Positions 45,594-53,648 of a stretch of 64,000 nucleotides of DNA are shown piece after piece (positions within the stretch are counted from its first letter, which is position 1; each line of letters starts with the position of its first letter). Source of the DNA: Mycolicibacterium mageritense (lineage in GTDB: Bacteria > Actinomycetota > Actinomycetes > Mycobacteriales > Mycobacteriaceae); the NCBI RefSeq assembly GCF_010727475.1, contig NZ_AP022567.1, forward strand, positions 3,534,001-3,598,000, given 5' to 3'. Made by a program: the position numbers and the translations under genes. The notes under the pieces were generated by a model. The model saw only the letters and a program-made list of their open reading frames with translations. It ran no database searches and had not been told where the DNA came from.

Positions 45594-46598
45594 GTGGATT
45601 TCACACCGAACCCCGAGCAGCAGGCTGTTGCCGATGTGGTGACGTCCGTGCTGGAGCGGGACAATAGTTGGGACGCACTGGTTTCCGGTGGCGTGACGGC
45701 ACTCGCGGTGCCCGAACGGCTCGGTGGCGACGGCCTGGGCCTGCTCGAGGTCGCGACCGCGCTCACCGAGATCGGGCGCCACGGCACCATCAGCCCCGCC
45801 CTGGCCACGCTCGGTCTTGGCCTGGTCCCGCTGCTGGACCTGGCCTCGGAGGCGCAGCAGGACCGCTACCTCGCCGGGGTGGCTAAAGGCGACGTGTTGT
45901 CGGCAGCGCTCAACGAGCCGGGCGCCCAGCTCCCGGACCGGCCCGCCACGACCTATTCCGACGGCAAGCTCAACGGTGTGAAAACCGGTGTGCCCTATGC
46001 CGGATCGGCGCAGTGGCTGCTGGTGACCGCCGACACGGCCGTCGTGATCGTGGCGCCGACCGCGGCCGGCGTCACGGTGACGAAGACGCCCACGGCCAAC
46101 GGCTCCGACGAATATGTGGTGACCTTCGCCGACGTCGAGGTGCCGGCCGGCGACGTGCTCGACGGCGCGACCGCTCACCGGGTCAACCAGCTGGCGCTGG
46201 CGACCACGGGTGCTTTCGCGGCAGGTCTGGTCGCGGGTGCGCTGCGGCTCACCGCCGACTACGTCGCGACCCGCGAGCAGTTCGGCCGCCCGCTGTCGAC
46301 CTTCCAGACCGTGGCAGCTCAGCTGTCGGAGGTCTACATCGCCTCGCGGACCATCGACCTGGTGGCGACGTCGGCGACGTGGCGGTTGAGTGAAGGCCTC
46401 GACACCGAGGACGATCTGGCCATCCTCGGGTACTGGGTGACGTCGCAGGCACCCCCGGCGATGCGGACCTGCCATCATCTGCACGGCGGCATGGGCATGG
46501 ACATCACCTACCCGATGGACCGTTACTACTCGTCGATCAAGGATCTGGCCCGGTTGCTGGGCGGTCCGCTGCGTCGTCTCGATCTGGTGGGAGCGTAG
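45594..46598 (+). CDS. fadE28: FadE28 (ChsE1), acyl-CoA dehydrogenase subunit
   Basis: This 334-residue acyl-CoA dehydrogenase-fold protein has QFGRPLSTFQTVAAQLSEVY in the C-terminal helical domain and HGGMGMDITYPMDRYYS near the end. With FadE29 it forms the alpha2beta2 enzyme that dehydrogenates the 2'-propanoate side chain of 3-OPC-CoA. GTG 45594 is used because GGAGGTGGA lies upstream and it begins VDFTPNPEQQ; an ATG at 45534 lies inside cyp125. The next gene starts 3 nt after its stop. Confidence 0.93.
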   Translation: MDFTPNPEQQAVADVVTSVLERDNSWDALVSGGVTALAVPERLGGDGLGLLEVATALTEIGRHGTISPALATLGLGLVPLLDLASEAQQDRYLAGVAKGDVLSAALNEPGAQLPDRPATTYSDGKLNGVKTGVPYAGSAQWLLVTADTAVVIVAPTAAGVTVTKTPTANGSDEYVVTFADVEVPAGDVLDGATAHRVNQLALATTGAFAAGLVAGALRLTADYVATREQFGRPLSTFQTVAAQLSEVYIASRTIDLVATSATWRLSEGLDTEDDLAILGYWVTSQAPPAMRTCHHLHGGMGMDITYPMDRYYSSIKDLARLLGGPLRRLDLVGA

Positions 46599-46601
46599 AG
46601 C

Positions 46602-47765
46602 ATGTACATCGAGCTGACGCCCGAGCAGCGGGCACTGCAAGCCGAACTGCGGCAGTATTTTTCGACCCTCATCACACCGGGCGAGGCCAAGGCGATGGAG
46701 TCCGATCGCCACAACGAGGCCTACCGTGCGGTGATCAAACGCATGGGCTCCGACGGCAAGCTGGGTGTCGGCTGGCCCAAGGAGTACGGCGGCCTGGGCT
46801 TCGGTCCCATCGAGCAGCAGATCTTCGTCAACGAGGCCAACCGCGCCGACATCCCGTTGCCGCTCGTGACGCTGCAGACCGTCGGACCCACGCTGCAGGT
46901 GTACGGCACCGAGGAACAGAAGAAGAAGTTCCTGCCCGGGATCCTTTCCGGTGACATCCATTTCGCGATCGGCTACTCCGAGCCCGACGCGGGCACCGAC
47001 CTGGCGTCGCTGCGCACCACCGCAGTCAGGCACGGCGACGAGTACATCGTCAACGGCCAGAAGATGTGGACCACGGGCGCGCACGACGCCGACTACATCT
47101 GGCTGGCCTGCCGCACCGATCCCACCGCCGCCAAGCACAAGGGCATCTCGATCCTGATCGTCGACACCAAGGATCCGGGGTACTCGTGGACGCCGATCAT
47201 CCTGTCCGACGGCGCGCACCACACCAATGCGACGTACTACAACGACGTGCACGTACCCGCAGACATGGTGGTCGGCGAGGAGAACGGCGGCTGGAAGCTC
47301 ATCACCACCCAGCTCAATCACGAACGCGTGAGCCTCGGGCCGGCCGGGCGCATCGCAGGCATCTACGACCACGTCTACGCCTGGGCGTCGAAACCCGGAT
47401 CGGACGGCGTGACGCCCATCGAGCACGACGACGCGCGTCACCTGCTCGGCCAGATCAAGTCGATCTGGCGCATCAACGAGCTGCTCAACTGGCAGGTCGC
47501 GGCCTCTGGTGAGACCATCGCCGTCGCCGATGCCGCTGCGACGAAAGTCTTTTCCACCGAGCGCATCCAAGAGGTCGGCCGGCTGGCGGAAGAGCTCGTC
47601 GGCCGGTTCGGCAACCCCGCCGACCCGGAGACCGCCGAACTGCTCGAGTGGCTCGACAAGATGACCAAGCGCAACCTGGTCATTACGTTCGGTGGCGGGG
47701 TCAACGAGGTGATGCGCGAGATGATCGCCGCGTCCGGACTGAAGGTGCCGCGGGTTCCCCGGTGA
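46602..47765 (+). CDS. fadE29: FadE29 (ChsE2), acyl-CoA dehydrogenase subunit
   Basis: This 387-residue partner of FadE28 begins MYIELTPEQRALQAELRQYF. It contains FAIGYSEPDAGTDLASLRTT and GQKMWTTGAHDADYIW, the acyl-CoA dehydrogenase substrate and FAD loops. Heterotetramer formation with FadE28 is established for the M. tuberculosis pair. A long hairpin separates it from chsH2. Confidence 0.94.
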   Translation: MYIELTPEQRALQAELRQYFSTLITPGEAKAMESDRHNEAYRAVIKRMGSDGKLGVGWPKEYGGLGFGPIEQQIFVNEANRADIPLPLVTLQTVGPTLQVYGTEEQKKKFLPGILSGDIHFAIGYSEPDAGTDLASLRTTAVRHGDEYIVNGQKMWTTGAHDADYIWLACRTDPTAAKHKGISILIVDTKDPGYSWTPIILSDGAHHTNATYYNDVHVPADMVVGEENGGWKLITTQLNHERVSLGPAGRIAGIYDHVYAWASKPGSDGVTPIEHDDARHLLGQIKSIWRINELLNWQVAASGETIAVADAAATKVFSTERIQEVGRLAEELVGRFGNPADPETAELLEWLDKMTKRNLVITFGGGVNEVMREMIAASGLKVPRVPR

Positions 47766-47782
47766 AACACACGGCGCCGAAC

Positions 47783-47829
47783 GTGAAGTTGTTGGCGAAG
47801 AATCGTCGAAATCTCGCGAACAACTTCAC
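47783..47829 (+). repeat. Inverted repeat between fadE29 and chsH2
   Basis: GTGAAGTTGTT (47783-47793) pairs perfectly with AACAACTTCAC (47819-47829), and GCGA/TCGC extends the stem inwards after a mismatch. It stands in the only sizeable gap (84 nt) of an otherwise tightly packed operon. It could be a partial terminator, an RNA-processing site or a regulator site. It is not a KstR motif. Confidence 0.6.
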
Positions 47830-47849
47830 TTTCGAGGTAAAGGACACAG

Positions 47850-48800
47850 ATGACTGACCTGCAGGCAGCGGCAGCCGAGATCAAAGCCGCCGGCCGGAGC
47901 AAGCCCCGCGCCGGCCGGGATCCGGTGAACCGGCCCATGATTCACCACTGGGTCGACGCCATCGGGGACAAGAACCCGATCTATGTCGATGAGGAGGCCG
48001 CGAAGGCTGCCGGCCACCCCGGCATCGTCGCGCCGCCGGCCATGATCCAGGTCTGGACCATGGCCGGCCTGGGTGCGGGCCGGCCGGACGACGACCCGCT
48101 GAGCCAGATGATGAAGCTGTTCGACGACGCGGGCTATGTCGGGGTCGTCGCCACCAACTGCGAGCAGACCTATCACCGCTACCTCGAGCCCGGCGAGGAA
48201 GTCACGATATCGGCCGAGCTGACCGACGTGATCGGCCCCAAGCAGACCGCGCTAGGCGAGGGCTACTTCATCAACCAGAAGATCACCTGGCAGGTCGGCG
48301 ACGAGGATGTCGCCGAAATGATGTGGCGCATCATGAAATTCCGGCCCGCCGAGAAGAAGCAGACCTCGACGGTTCCGGATGATCTCGACCCGGACAAGCT
48401 CATGCGCCCCGCGGCCTCGCGTGACACCCAGTTCTTCTGGGACGGCGTCAACGCGCACGAGTTGCGGATCCAGAAACGCCCCGACGGCACGCTGCAGCAT
48501 CCGCCGGTGCCCGCGGTGTGGGCCGACAAAGATGCGCCGGTCGACTACGTCGTCGCCTCCGGCAACGGCACGGTGTTCAGCTACGTGGTGCACCACGCGC
48601 CCAAGGTTCCCGGACGCAGCCTGCCGTTCGTCATCGCACTCGTCGAACTCGAAGAAGGGGTGCGGATGCTCGGCGAACTGCGTGGCATCGACCCGGAGAA
48701 GGTGCAGATCGGAATGCCTGTGCGCGCAACGTTCATCGACTTCCCCGACAGTGATGTCAGCCCGGCGTGGACGCTCTATGCGTGGGAGCCGGCCCAGTGA
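47850..48800 (+). CDS. chsH2: ChsH2, MaoC-DUF35 steroid side-chain hydratase/aldolase partner
   Basis: In this 316-residue protein an N-terminal MaoC-like hydratase domain (PMIHHWVDAIGDKNPIYVDE) pairs with ChsH1 to hydrate the pregnene-carboxyl-CoA. The C-terminal DUF35 domain (FWDGVNAHELRIQKRPDGTL, LGELRGIDPEKVQIGMPVRA) binds Ltp2 for the retro-aldol step. The GTG of chsH1 overlaps its stop. In M. tuberculosis this is Rv3542c. Confidence 0.94.
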   Translation: MTDLQAAAAEIKAAGRSKPRAGRDPVNRPMIHHWVDAIGDKNPIYVDEEAAKAAGHPGIVAPPAMIQVWTMAGLGAGRPDDDPLSQMMKLFDDAGYVGVVATNCEQTYHRYLEPGEEVTISAELTDVIGPKQTALGEGYFINQKITWQVGDEDVAEMMWRIMKFRPAEKKQTSTVPDDLDPDKLMRPAASRDTQFFWDGVNAHELRIQKRPDGTLQHPPVPAVWADKDAPVDYVVASGNGTVFSYVVHHAPKVPGRSLPFVIALVELEEGVRMLGELRGIDPEKVQIGMPVRATFIDFPDSDVSPAWTLYAWEPAQ

Positions 48801-49198
48801 GCGCTCCTGCCGTCGCGGTCGGAACCAAACTGCCCGAGCTCGCGATCTACGGCGACCCGACGTTCATCGTGTCCACGGCCATCGCCACACGTGATTACCA
48901 GGACGTGCACCACGACCGGGACAAGGCGCAGGCCAAGGGATCCAAGGACATCTTCGTCAACATCCTCACCGACACCGGGCTGGTGCAGCGGTATCTCACC
49001 GACTGGGCGGGCCCGTCGGCGCGGATCAAGTCCATCGGGCTGCGGCTCGGCGTGCCGTGGTACGCGTACGACACCGTCACGTTCCGGGGTGAGGTCACTG
49101 CTCTCGACGACGGCGTCGCGACCGTGAAAGTGGTTGGCAGCAACAGCCTCGGCGATCACGTCATCGCCACCGCAACACTCACAGTGGGGGACAAGTGA
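48797..49198 (+). CDS. chsH1: ChsH1, MaoC-like hydratase subunit
   Basis: This 133-residue MaoC-like protein carries the hotdog-fold hydratase residues in RDYQDVHHDRDKAQA (Asp and His). It forms the ChsH1-ChsH2 heteromeric enoyl-CoA hydratase of the last side-chain cycle. The GTG start at 48797 is fixed by the 4-nt overlap. Ltp2 follows with a 1-nt TGATG overlap. Confidence 0.93.
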   Translation: MSAPAVAVGTKLPELAIYGDPTFIVSTAIATRDYQDVHHDRDKAQAKGSKDIFVNILTDTGLVQRYLTDWAGPSARIKSIGLRLGVPWYAYDTVTFRGEVTALDDGVATVKVVGSNSLGDHVIATATLTVGDK

Positions 49199-50355
49199 TG
49201 CTCTCCGGCAAGGCGGCAATCGCCGGTATCGGCGCCACCGACTTCTCCAAGAACTCCGGGCGCAGTGAGCTGAGGCTCGCCGCCGAGGCTGTGCTCGACG
49301 CGCTCGACGACGCCGGCCTCAAGCCATCCGACGTCGACGGTCTGGTGACCTTCACGATGGACTCCAACCTGGAGACCGCGGTGGCCCGGTCCACCGGGAT
49401 CGGGGAACTGAAGTTCTTCAGCCAGATCGGCTACGGGGGCGGTGCGGCCGCCGCGACCGTGCAGCAGGCCGCGCTGGCGGTCGCCACGGGCGTCGCGGAA
49501 TGTGTGGTGGCCTACCGAGCTTTCAATGAGCGCTCGGAGTTCCGGTTCGGCCAGGTGATGACCGGGCTGACCACCAATGCCGACTCCCGCGGTGTCGAGT
49601 ACAGCTGGTCCTACCCACACGGTCTGAGCACTCCGGCCGCGTCGGTCGCAATGATCGCGCAGCGGTACATGCACGAATACGGTGCGACCAGTGCGGATTT
49701 CGGTGCGGTGTCGGTGGCGGACCGCAAGCACGCAGCGAACAACCCGAAGGCGCACTTCTACGGCAAGCCCATCACCATCGAGGATCACCAGAATTCCCGC
49801 TGGATCGCCGAACCGCTGCGGCTGCTGGACTGCTGCCAGGAGACCGACGGCGGCGTGGCCATCGTCGTGACGACCCCCGAACGGGCCAAGGATCTCAAGC
49901 ACCGGCCGGCCATCATCGAGGCGGCGGCCCAGGCCGCGGGCGAAGACCAGTTCACCATGTACTCGTACTACCGCGACGAGCTCGGCCTGCCGGAGATGGG
50001 CCTGGTCGGCCGGCAGCTCTGGGAGCAGAGCGGTCTGTCGCCGGACGACATCCAGACCGCGATCTTGTACGACCACTTCACGCCGTACACGCTGCTCCAG
50101 CTCGAAGAGCTCGGCTTCTGTGGCAAGGGCGAAGCCAAGGACTTCATCGCGGGCGGTGCGATCGAACTGGGTGGGCGGTTGCCCATCAACACTCACGGCG
50201 GTCAGCTCGGTGAGGCCTACATCCACGGTATGAACGGCATCGCCGAGGGCGTCCGCCAGTTGCGCGGCACGTCGGTCAACCAGGTCGAGCGCGTCGAGCA
50301 TGTGCTGGTCACGGCAGGCACCGGGGTTCCGACGTCGGGTCTGATCTTGGGATAA
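49198..50355 (+). CDS. ltp2: Ltp2, thiolase-fold retro-aldolase
   Basis: This 385-residue thiolase-fold protein begins MLSGKAAIAGIGATDFSKNS and closely follows M. tuberculosis Ltp2 (Rv3540c). With the DUF35 domain of ChsH2 it cleaves 17-hydroxy-3-oxo-4-pregnene-20-carboxyl-CoA to androstenedione and propionyl-CoA. ATG 49198 is used; GTG 49195 is one codon upstream. It ends the KstR side-chain operon. Confidence 0.94.
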   Translation: MLSGKAAIAGIGATDFSKNSGRSELRLAAEAVLDALDDAGLKPSDVDGLVTFTMDSNLETAVARSTGIGELKFFSQIGYGGGAAAATVQQAALAVATGVAECVVAYRAFNERSEFRFGQVMTGLTTNADSRGVEYSWSYPHGLSTPAASVAMIAQRYMHEYGATSADFGAVSVADRKHAANNPKAHFYGKPITIEDHQNSRWIAEPLRLLDCCQETDGGVAIVVTTPERAKDLKHRPAIIEAAAQAAGEDQFTMYSYYRDELGLPEMGLVGRQLWEQSGLSPDDIQTAILYDHFTPYTLLQLEELGFCGKGEAKDFIAGGAIELGGRLPINTHGGQLGEAYIHGMNGIAEGVRQLRGTSVNQVERVEHVLVTAGTGVPTSGLILG

Positions 50356-50432
50356 AGGTGCGTTGCCACCCCACTGCGGCACTGTAATCTTTTTGCTGCA
50401 TGCCTGCAGCACGCATGGAAGGGGGCCGTGGC

Positions 50433-51521
50433 ATGGGGATGCCGCCAGACAGCACTCCGTTCGGGTCGCAGACCGTGACGGGCCCGGCCTGGCCCAACGT
50501 CGACGAAGATCAGCTGATGGCTGCCGCGGCGTCGTACCAGAAACTGGCGGCGAAGATCAGCGGAACGGTCGTGCCTCAGCAGACCACGCAGCTCTCGAAG
50601 TTGACCGAGGTCTGGCAGGGGACCGGTTCGATCGCGGCGTCGGGTGAGGCCACCACGATGATCGGGGGTCACGAGACCAACGCGGCGCAGGCCGAAGCCA
50701 TATCAGCGCAGCTGCTGGCCATGGCGTCTGCTGTCGTGCAGACCAAGACGACCGTCAACGCGACGGCCCAGGCTGTGCAGCACGCGGTTGAGGCCGTGCA
50801 GGCGGTGCCGTATCCCAACAAGGAGGAGTTGATCCAGGGGCTCATCCGGGAGGGCATGTCGCAGAACATCGCGACCGTGACGGCTGCGACGTCCGAACTT
50901 GCCACCAGCCTCGGTACCACGGCGAACATGCCCCAGATGACCACGCCGCCGACGGCTCAGGCGCAGCAGGCCGGCCAGCAGGGCATGCAGCAGATGATGC
51001 AGATGATGGGCCAGCTACCCCAGATGCTCGGCCAGATCCCGCAGATGCTGGGTCAGGTTCCGCAACAGTTGACGCAGCCACTGCAACAGTTGACGCAACC
51101 ATTGCAGCAGCTCACCTCGATGTTCGGTTCGGCAGGCAAGGGCGGCAGCGGCGGTGGCCCTTCGCCGTTCTCGGCGTTCTCCACGCACCCCGCGGCCGGT
51201 GGATCCGGCCCCAGCACGGGTGCGGGCATGGTCAAGGCCGCTTCGTTACCGGGTACCGGCGGTGGCAGTCCGCAGACACCGTTGATGGCCAAGCTCGTCG
51301 GGGGTACGTCACCGGTTTCGGTTGCCGTGGACCCGACGCTGGCCGGCAGCAACGCGGTCGGGGTGGCGCCCGTGGCCGCGGGTGGCGGCATGGGCGGCGG
51401 TATGGGTCCGGGAATGATGGGGCAACGCGGTACGAGCGGCGGCTCGACGTCCGGGCTGGCCGTGCCTGCGCCCCTCGAGCACGACGTCGACTTCGAAGAC
51501 GACGATGACGACGGTTGGTGA
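50433..51521 (+). CDS. Possible ESX-secreted, PPE/WXG-like protein
   Basis: In this 362-residue protein residues 20-130 are helical with a W-x-G turn (EVWQGTGS, Trp61, Gly63), as in the WXG100/PPE superfamily. Then comes a Gln/Met-rich stretch made of near-heptads (MLGQIPQ, MLGQVPQ, QLTQPLQ, QLTQPLQ). A Gly/Ser/Pro-rich region follows and the tail is acidic (DVDFEDDDDDGW). ATG 50433 is chosen for the GGAAGGGGG site 7 nt upstream; ATG 50400 and 50415 are alternatives. No Sec or Tat signal is seen. The gene after it encodes a YxxxD-bearing partner. Family assignment is by pattern only. Confidence 0.6.
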   Translation: MGMPPDSTPFGSQTVTGPAWPNVDEDQLMAAAASYQKLAAKISGTVVPQQTTQLSKLTEVWQGTGSIAASGEATTMIGGHETNAAQAEAISAQLLAMASAVVQTKTTVNATAQAVQHAVEAVQAVPYPNKEELIQGLIREGMSQNIATVTAATSELATSLGTTANMPQMTTPPTAQAQQAGQQGMQQMMQMMGQLPQMLGQIPQMLGQVPQQLTQPLQQLTQPLQQLTSMFGSAGKGGSGGGPSPFSAFSTHPAAGGSGPSTGAGMVKAASLPGTGGGSPQTPLMAKLVGGTSPVSVAVDPTLAGSNAVGVAPVAAGGGMGGGMGPGMMGQRGTSGGSTSGLAVPAPLEHDVDFEDDDDDGW

Positions 51522-51568
51522 TCGGCCGTGACCCCGACCTTGGTCGTAATCCCTGAAGGAGATCCCCG

Positions 51569-52381
51569 ATGAGCCTGCCCGATTTCACGAGCCCAGGTGC
51601 CCTGGACTGGAATGCGGCCTCGGTCGAACTGCCTGAGATGCCGTCGATTCAGGCCGGCGAGGACGCGATGAGCATGACCATCGCCGGTTTGCTTCCGACC
51701 ATGCACGCGTCACTGACCGCGAACATCACGGCGTTGTCGGCGAAAGAAAACATGTTCAACGCCAAGCTCAGTGACGCTCAGGGGGCCTACGAGAACGCTG
51801 ACCAGGCCGGCCAGCAGGGTGTGGGCCAGCTGGGCCAGATGATGGGTCAGCTCGGCCAGCTGGGACAGATGGCCAGTGGCGCTGCTCAAGGTGGCGGTCA
51901 GGGCGGCGGGTTCAGTTCGCTGATGGAACCGTTGATGAAGGCCATGGAGAGCGCCACCAAGGGCGGCGGCGAGAACGGTGGAGCGCCTCCGGGCGCCGGG
52001 GCTCCTCCGGGTGCGCCGGGCGGTCCGGGAGGGCCGAATCCGCAACAGCAGCAGGACGAGCGGGAAGCGCGCCTGAACGACCGGGACAACCAGCAGAACG
52101 AACGCGAGGCCCGTCAAAACGAGCGCGATGCCGCTCAAGACGGCCGCGAGGCACATCTCAACGAGCGCGAGTCCCAGCTGAACGAGCGCTCGACGGCTGC
52201 GCCACAGGGCGCAGGCTCCGGGCCCAGCGAGAACCGGCCCAGCGCCGGGCCTGCACCCGTCGCGCCTCCACAGGCTCCGGCGGCTCCGCAGGCGCCCGCA
52301 CCGCAAGCTCCGACGGCTCCTGTGGCCCCGCACCATCCTCCGTCGCGCCCCGACGACGGGGATCTCTCGCGCCGGATGTAG
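51569..52381 (+). CDS. Possible ESX substrate (EspC-like N-terminus) with heptad-repeat tail
   Basis: This 270-residue protein has a helical N-terminal 80 residues ending in AYENADQ, whose Tyr74 and Asp78 fit the YxxxD/E type VII export signal. A Gly/Gln-rich linker follows. Residues 165-206 are six consecutive 7-residue repeats of the form R-[ED]-x-x-x-[ND]-[EDG] (such as REARQNE, REAHLNE, RESQLNE). The tail is rich in Ala and Pro. It follows the PPE/WXG-like gene by 47 nt, with AAGGAGAT before the start. The pair is far from any esx locus in this window. Functional role unknown. Confidence 0.6.
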   Translation: MSLPDFTSPGALDWNAASVELPEMPSIQAGEDAMSMTIAGLLPTMHASLTANITALSAKENMFNAKLSDAQGAYENADQAGQQGVGQLGQMMGQLGQLGQMASGAAQGGGQGGGFSSLMEPLMKAMESATKGGGENGGAPPGAGAPPGAPGGPGGPNPQQQQDEREARLNDRDNQQNEREARQNERDAAQDGREAHLNERESQLNERSTAAPQGAGSGPSENRPSAGPAPVAPPQAPAAPQAPAPQAPTAPVAPHHPPSRPDDGDLSRRM

Positions 52382-52420
52382 GCGGGGCAGGCCGCAAGCC
52401 TTGTACATCTTCTTTGCACC

Positions 52421-52472
52421 ATTGTCACGCTGGAGTGGCTCTCGAACCCGAGAGCCACTCCAGCGTGACAAT
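52421..52472. terminator. 52-nt perfect palindrome (repeat family copy A)
   Basis: Two perfect 24-nt arms starting ATTGTCACGCTGGAGTGG flank an AACC loop. It lies 40 nt after the gene ending at 52381 and can act as a terminator. Half-sites recur at 52514-52563 and 53559-53608. Confidence 0.65.
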
Positions 52473-52513
52473 GGGGGAGGCTGTTCGGTGAATCGCGTTG
52501 TCGGCGGCGAACT

Positions 52514-52563
52514 TTGTCACTCCAGCGCGATGCTCGCGCCTGGCAGCCACTCCAACGTGACAA
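52514..52563. repeat. Degenerate palindromic repeat (copy B)
   Basis: The outer TTGTCAC/GTGACAA arms match copy A, and the right half AGCCACTCCAACGTGACAA differs from it by one base. The left half is degenerate. With copy A it fills much of the gene-free stretch 52382-52724. Confidence 0.5.
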
Positions 52564-52724
52564 GCCGGTACTGAGGCAGTCGCTGCGGAAGTGTGAGCGC
52601 CATACCACCCAATACGGCACCCAGTCCACCGCCACGAGGGCGCGGCTGTGGACAACGAGCGTCACGCCAGCGCCTGTGGATAGCGGCGTGACGGATACGT
52701 TGTTGCGCGGCACACTTTTTCGCC

Positions 52725-53570
52725 ATGGGGGATCCATTTGTCGGCAGTGTCGCTGTTGCGAACGGCGAATTGCTCAAGAGCGCACTTCGCACCAAGTACA
52801 CCAGGGTATTCCGCGACATCTACGTGAGCCCGGGCACGGAACTCACGCCGGAGATTCGGGCACACGCGGCCTGGTTATGGTCGCGACGGCGGGGAGTCAT
52901 CGCCGGCAAATCAGCATCTGCGCTCTATGGCGCGAAATGGGTCGACGCTGAAGCGCCTGTGGAGTTGATTCACTCCAACCGAAATCCGCTCGTGGGCCTC
53001 AAAGTGCGGACTGAACAAATCGATGACGACGAGATTGTCCGGATCGGTGCCCTTCCTGTTACCTCATTGGCCCGTACTGCTCTCGATATCGGATGCTGGT
53101 ACCCGCGCGACGAAGCGGTGGCTGCCCTCGATGCGTTGGCACGTGCAACGGATCTGAAGGCAGCGGACGTCGAGTTGCTTGTGCAGCGTTATGCCCGACG
53201 TCGGGGGATCGCGGGTGCTCGGACGGCGCTCGATCTGATGGACGGTGGATCCCAGTCGCCGAAGGAGAGTTGGTTGCGGCTGATCATCATCGACGGTGGC
53301 ATAGCACGTCCGCAGACCCAGATCCCGGTGTTCGACGGCCCAGGGAATCCATTCGCATACGTCGACATGGGTTGGGAGGACATCAAAGTCGGAGTCGAGT
53401 ACGACGGTGAACAACACCGACTCGACTCGTGGCAGTACGGCTGGGATCTCCGTCGTGCGGACCGTCTGGAGCGGTGCGGCTGGATCAACGTACGCGTGGC
53501 CGCAGGCGAACGCAGTGGCAGCATCTTGCGCCGAGTTCACGCCGCGAGGGCTTGCCGCTTGTCACGTTAG
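52725..53570 (+). CDS. DUF559/AbiEi-like protein of unknown function (281 aa)
   Basis: The N-terminal half (RVFRDIYVSPGTELTPEIRA, AGKSASALYG, LPVTSLARTALDIG) resembles AbiEi-type proteins. The C-terminal part carries KVGVEYDGEQHR, a PD-(D/E)XK/DUF559-like nuclease motif, followed by RRADRLERCGWINVRV. Such proteins are common in mycobacteria and are of uncertain function; a toxin-antitoxin or phage-defence link is only suggested by family. Its stop codon lies inside the left arm of repeat copy C, and two further copies precede it, so it may have moved as a cassette. Confidence 0.7.
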   Translation: MGDPFVGSVAVANGELLKSALRTKYTRVFRDIYVSPGTELTPEIRAHAAWLWSRRRGVIAGKSASALYGAKWVDAEAPVELIHSNRNPLVGLKVRTEQIDDDEIVRIGALPVTSLARTALDIGCWYPRDEAVAALDALARATDLKAADVELLVQRYARRRGIAGARTALDLMDGGSQSPKESWLRLIIIDGGIARPQTQIPVFDGPGNPFAYVDMGWEDIKVGVEYDGEQHRLDSWQYGWDLRRADRLERCGWINVRVAAGERSGSILRRVHAARACRLSR

Positions 53571-53608
53571 AGTCACCGTCGACCACGACAGCCACTCCAG
53601 CGTGACAA
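53559..53608. repeat. Degenerate palindromic repeat (copy C)
   Basis: TTGTCACGTTAGAGT on the left and AGCCACTCCAGCGTGACAA on the right repeat the arms of copy A. The stop codon of the gene 52725-53570 is in the left arm. It lies between convergent genes. Confidence 0.5.
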
Positions 53609-53611
53609 ACG

Positions 53612-53632
53612 GGAAGTCGGAAGTCGGAAGTC
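53612..53632 (+). repeat. Tandem 7-bp repeat, three copies
   Basis: GGAAGTC occurs three times in a row, just before the end of the MaoC gene on the opposite strand. No function is evident. Confidence 0.5.
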
Positions 53633-53648
53633 GGCGCCTGACCGCGAC

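Noticed and set aside
45519..47570. Minus-strand frame of 683 codons opposite fadE28/fadE29
   Set aside because: Antisense shadow of two clear acyl-CoA dehydrogenase genes.
53559..53632. Repeats near 53.6 kb as a CRISPR array
   Set aside because: Too few and unevenly spaced copies, no spacers and no cas genes.
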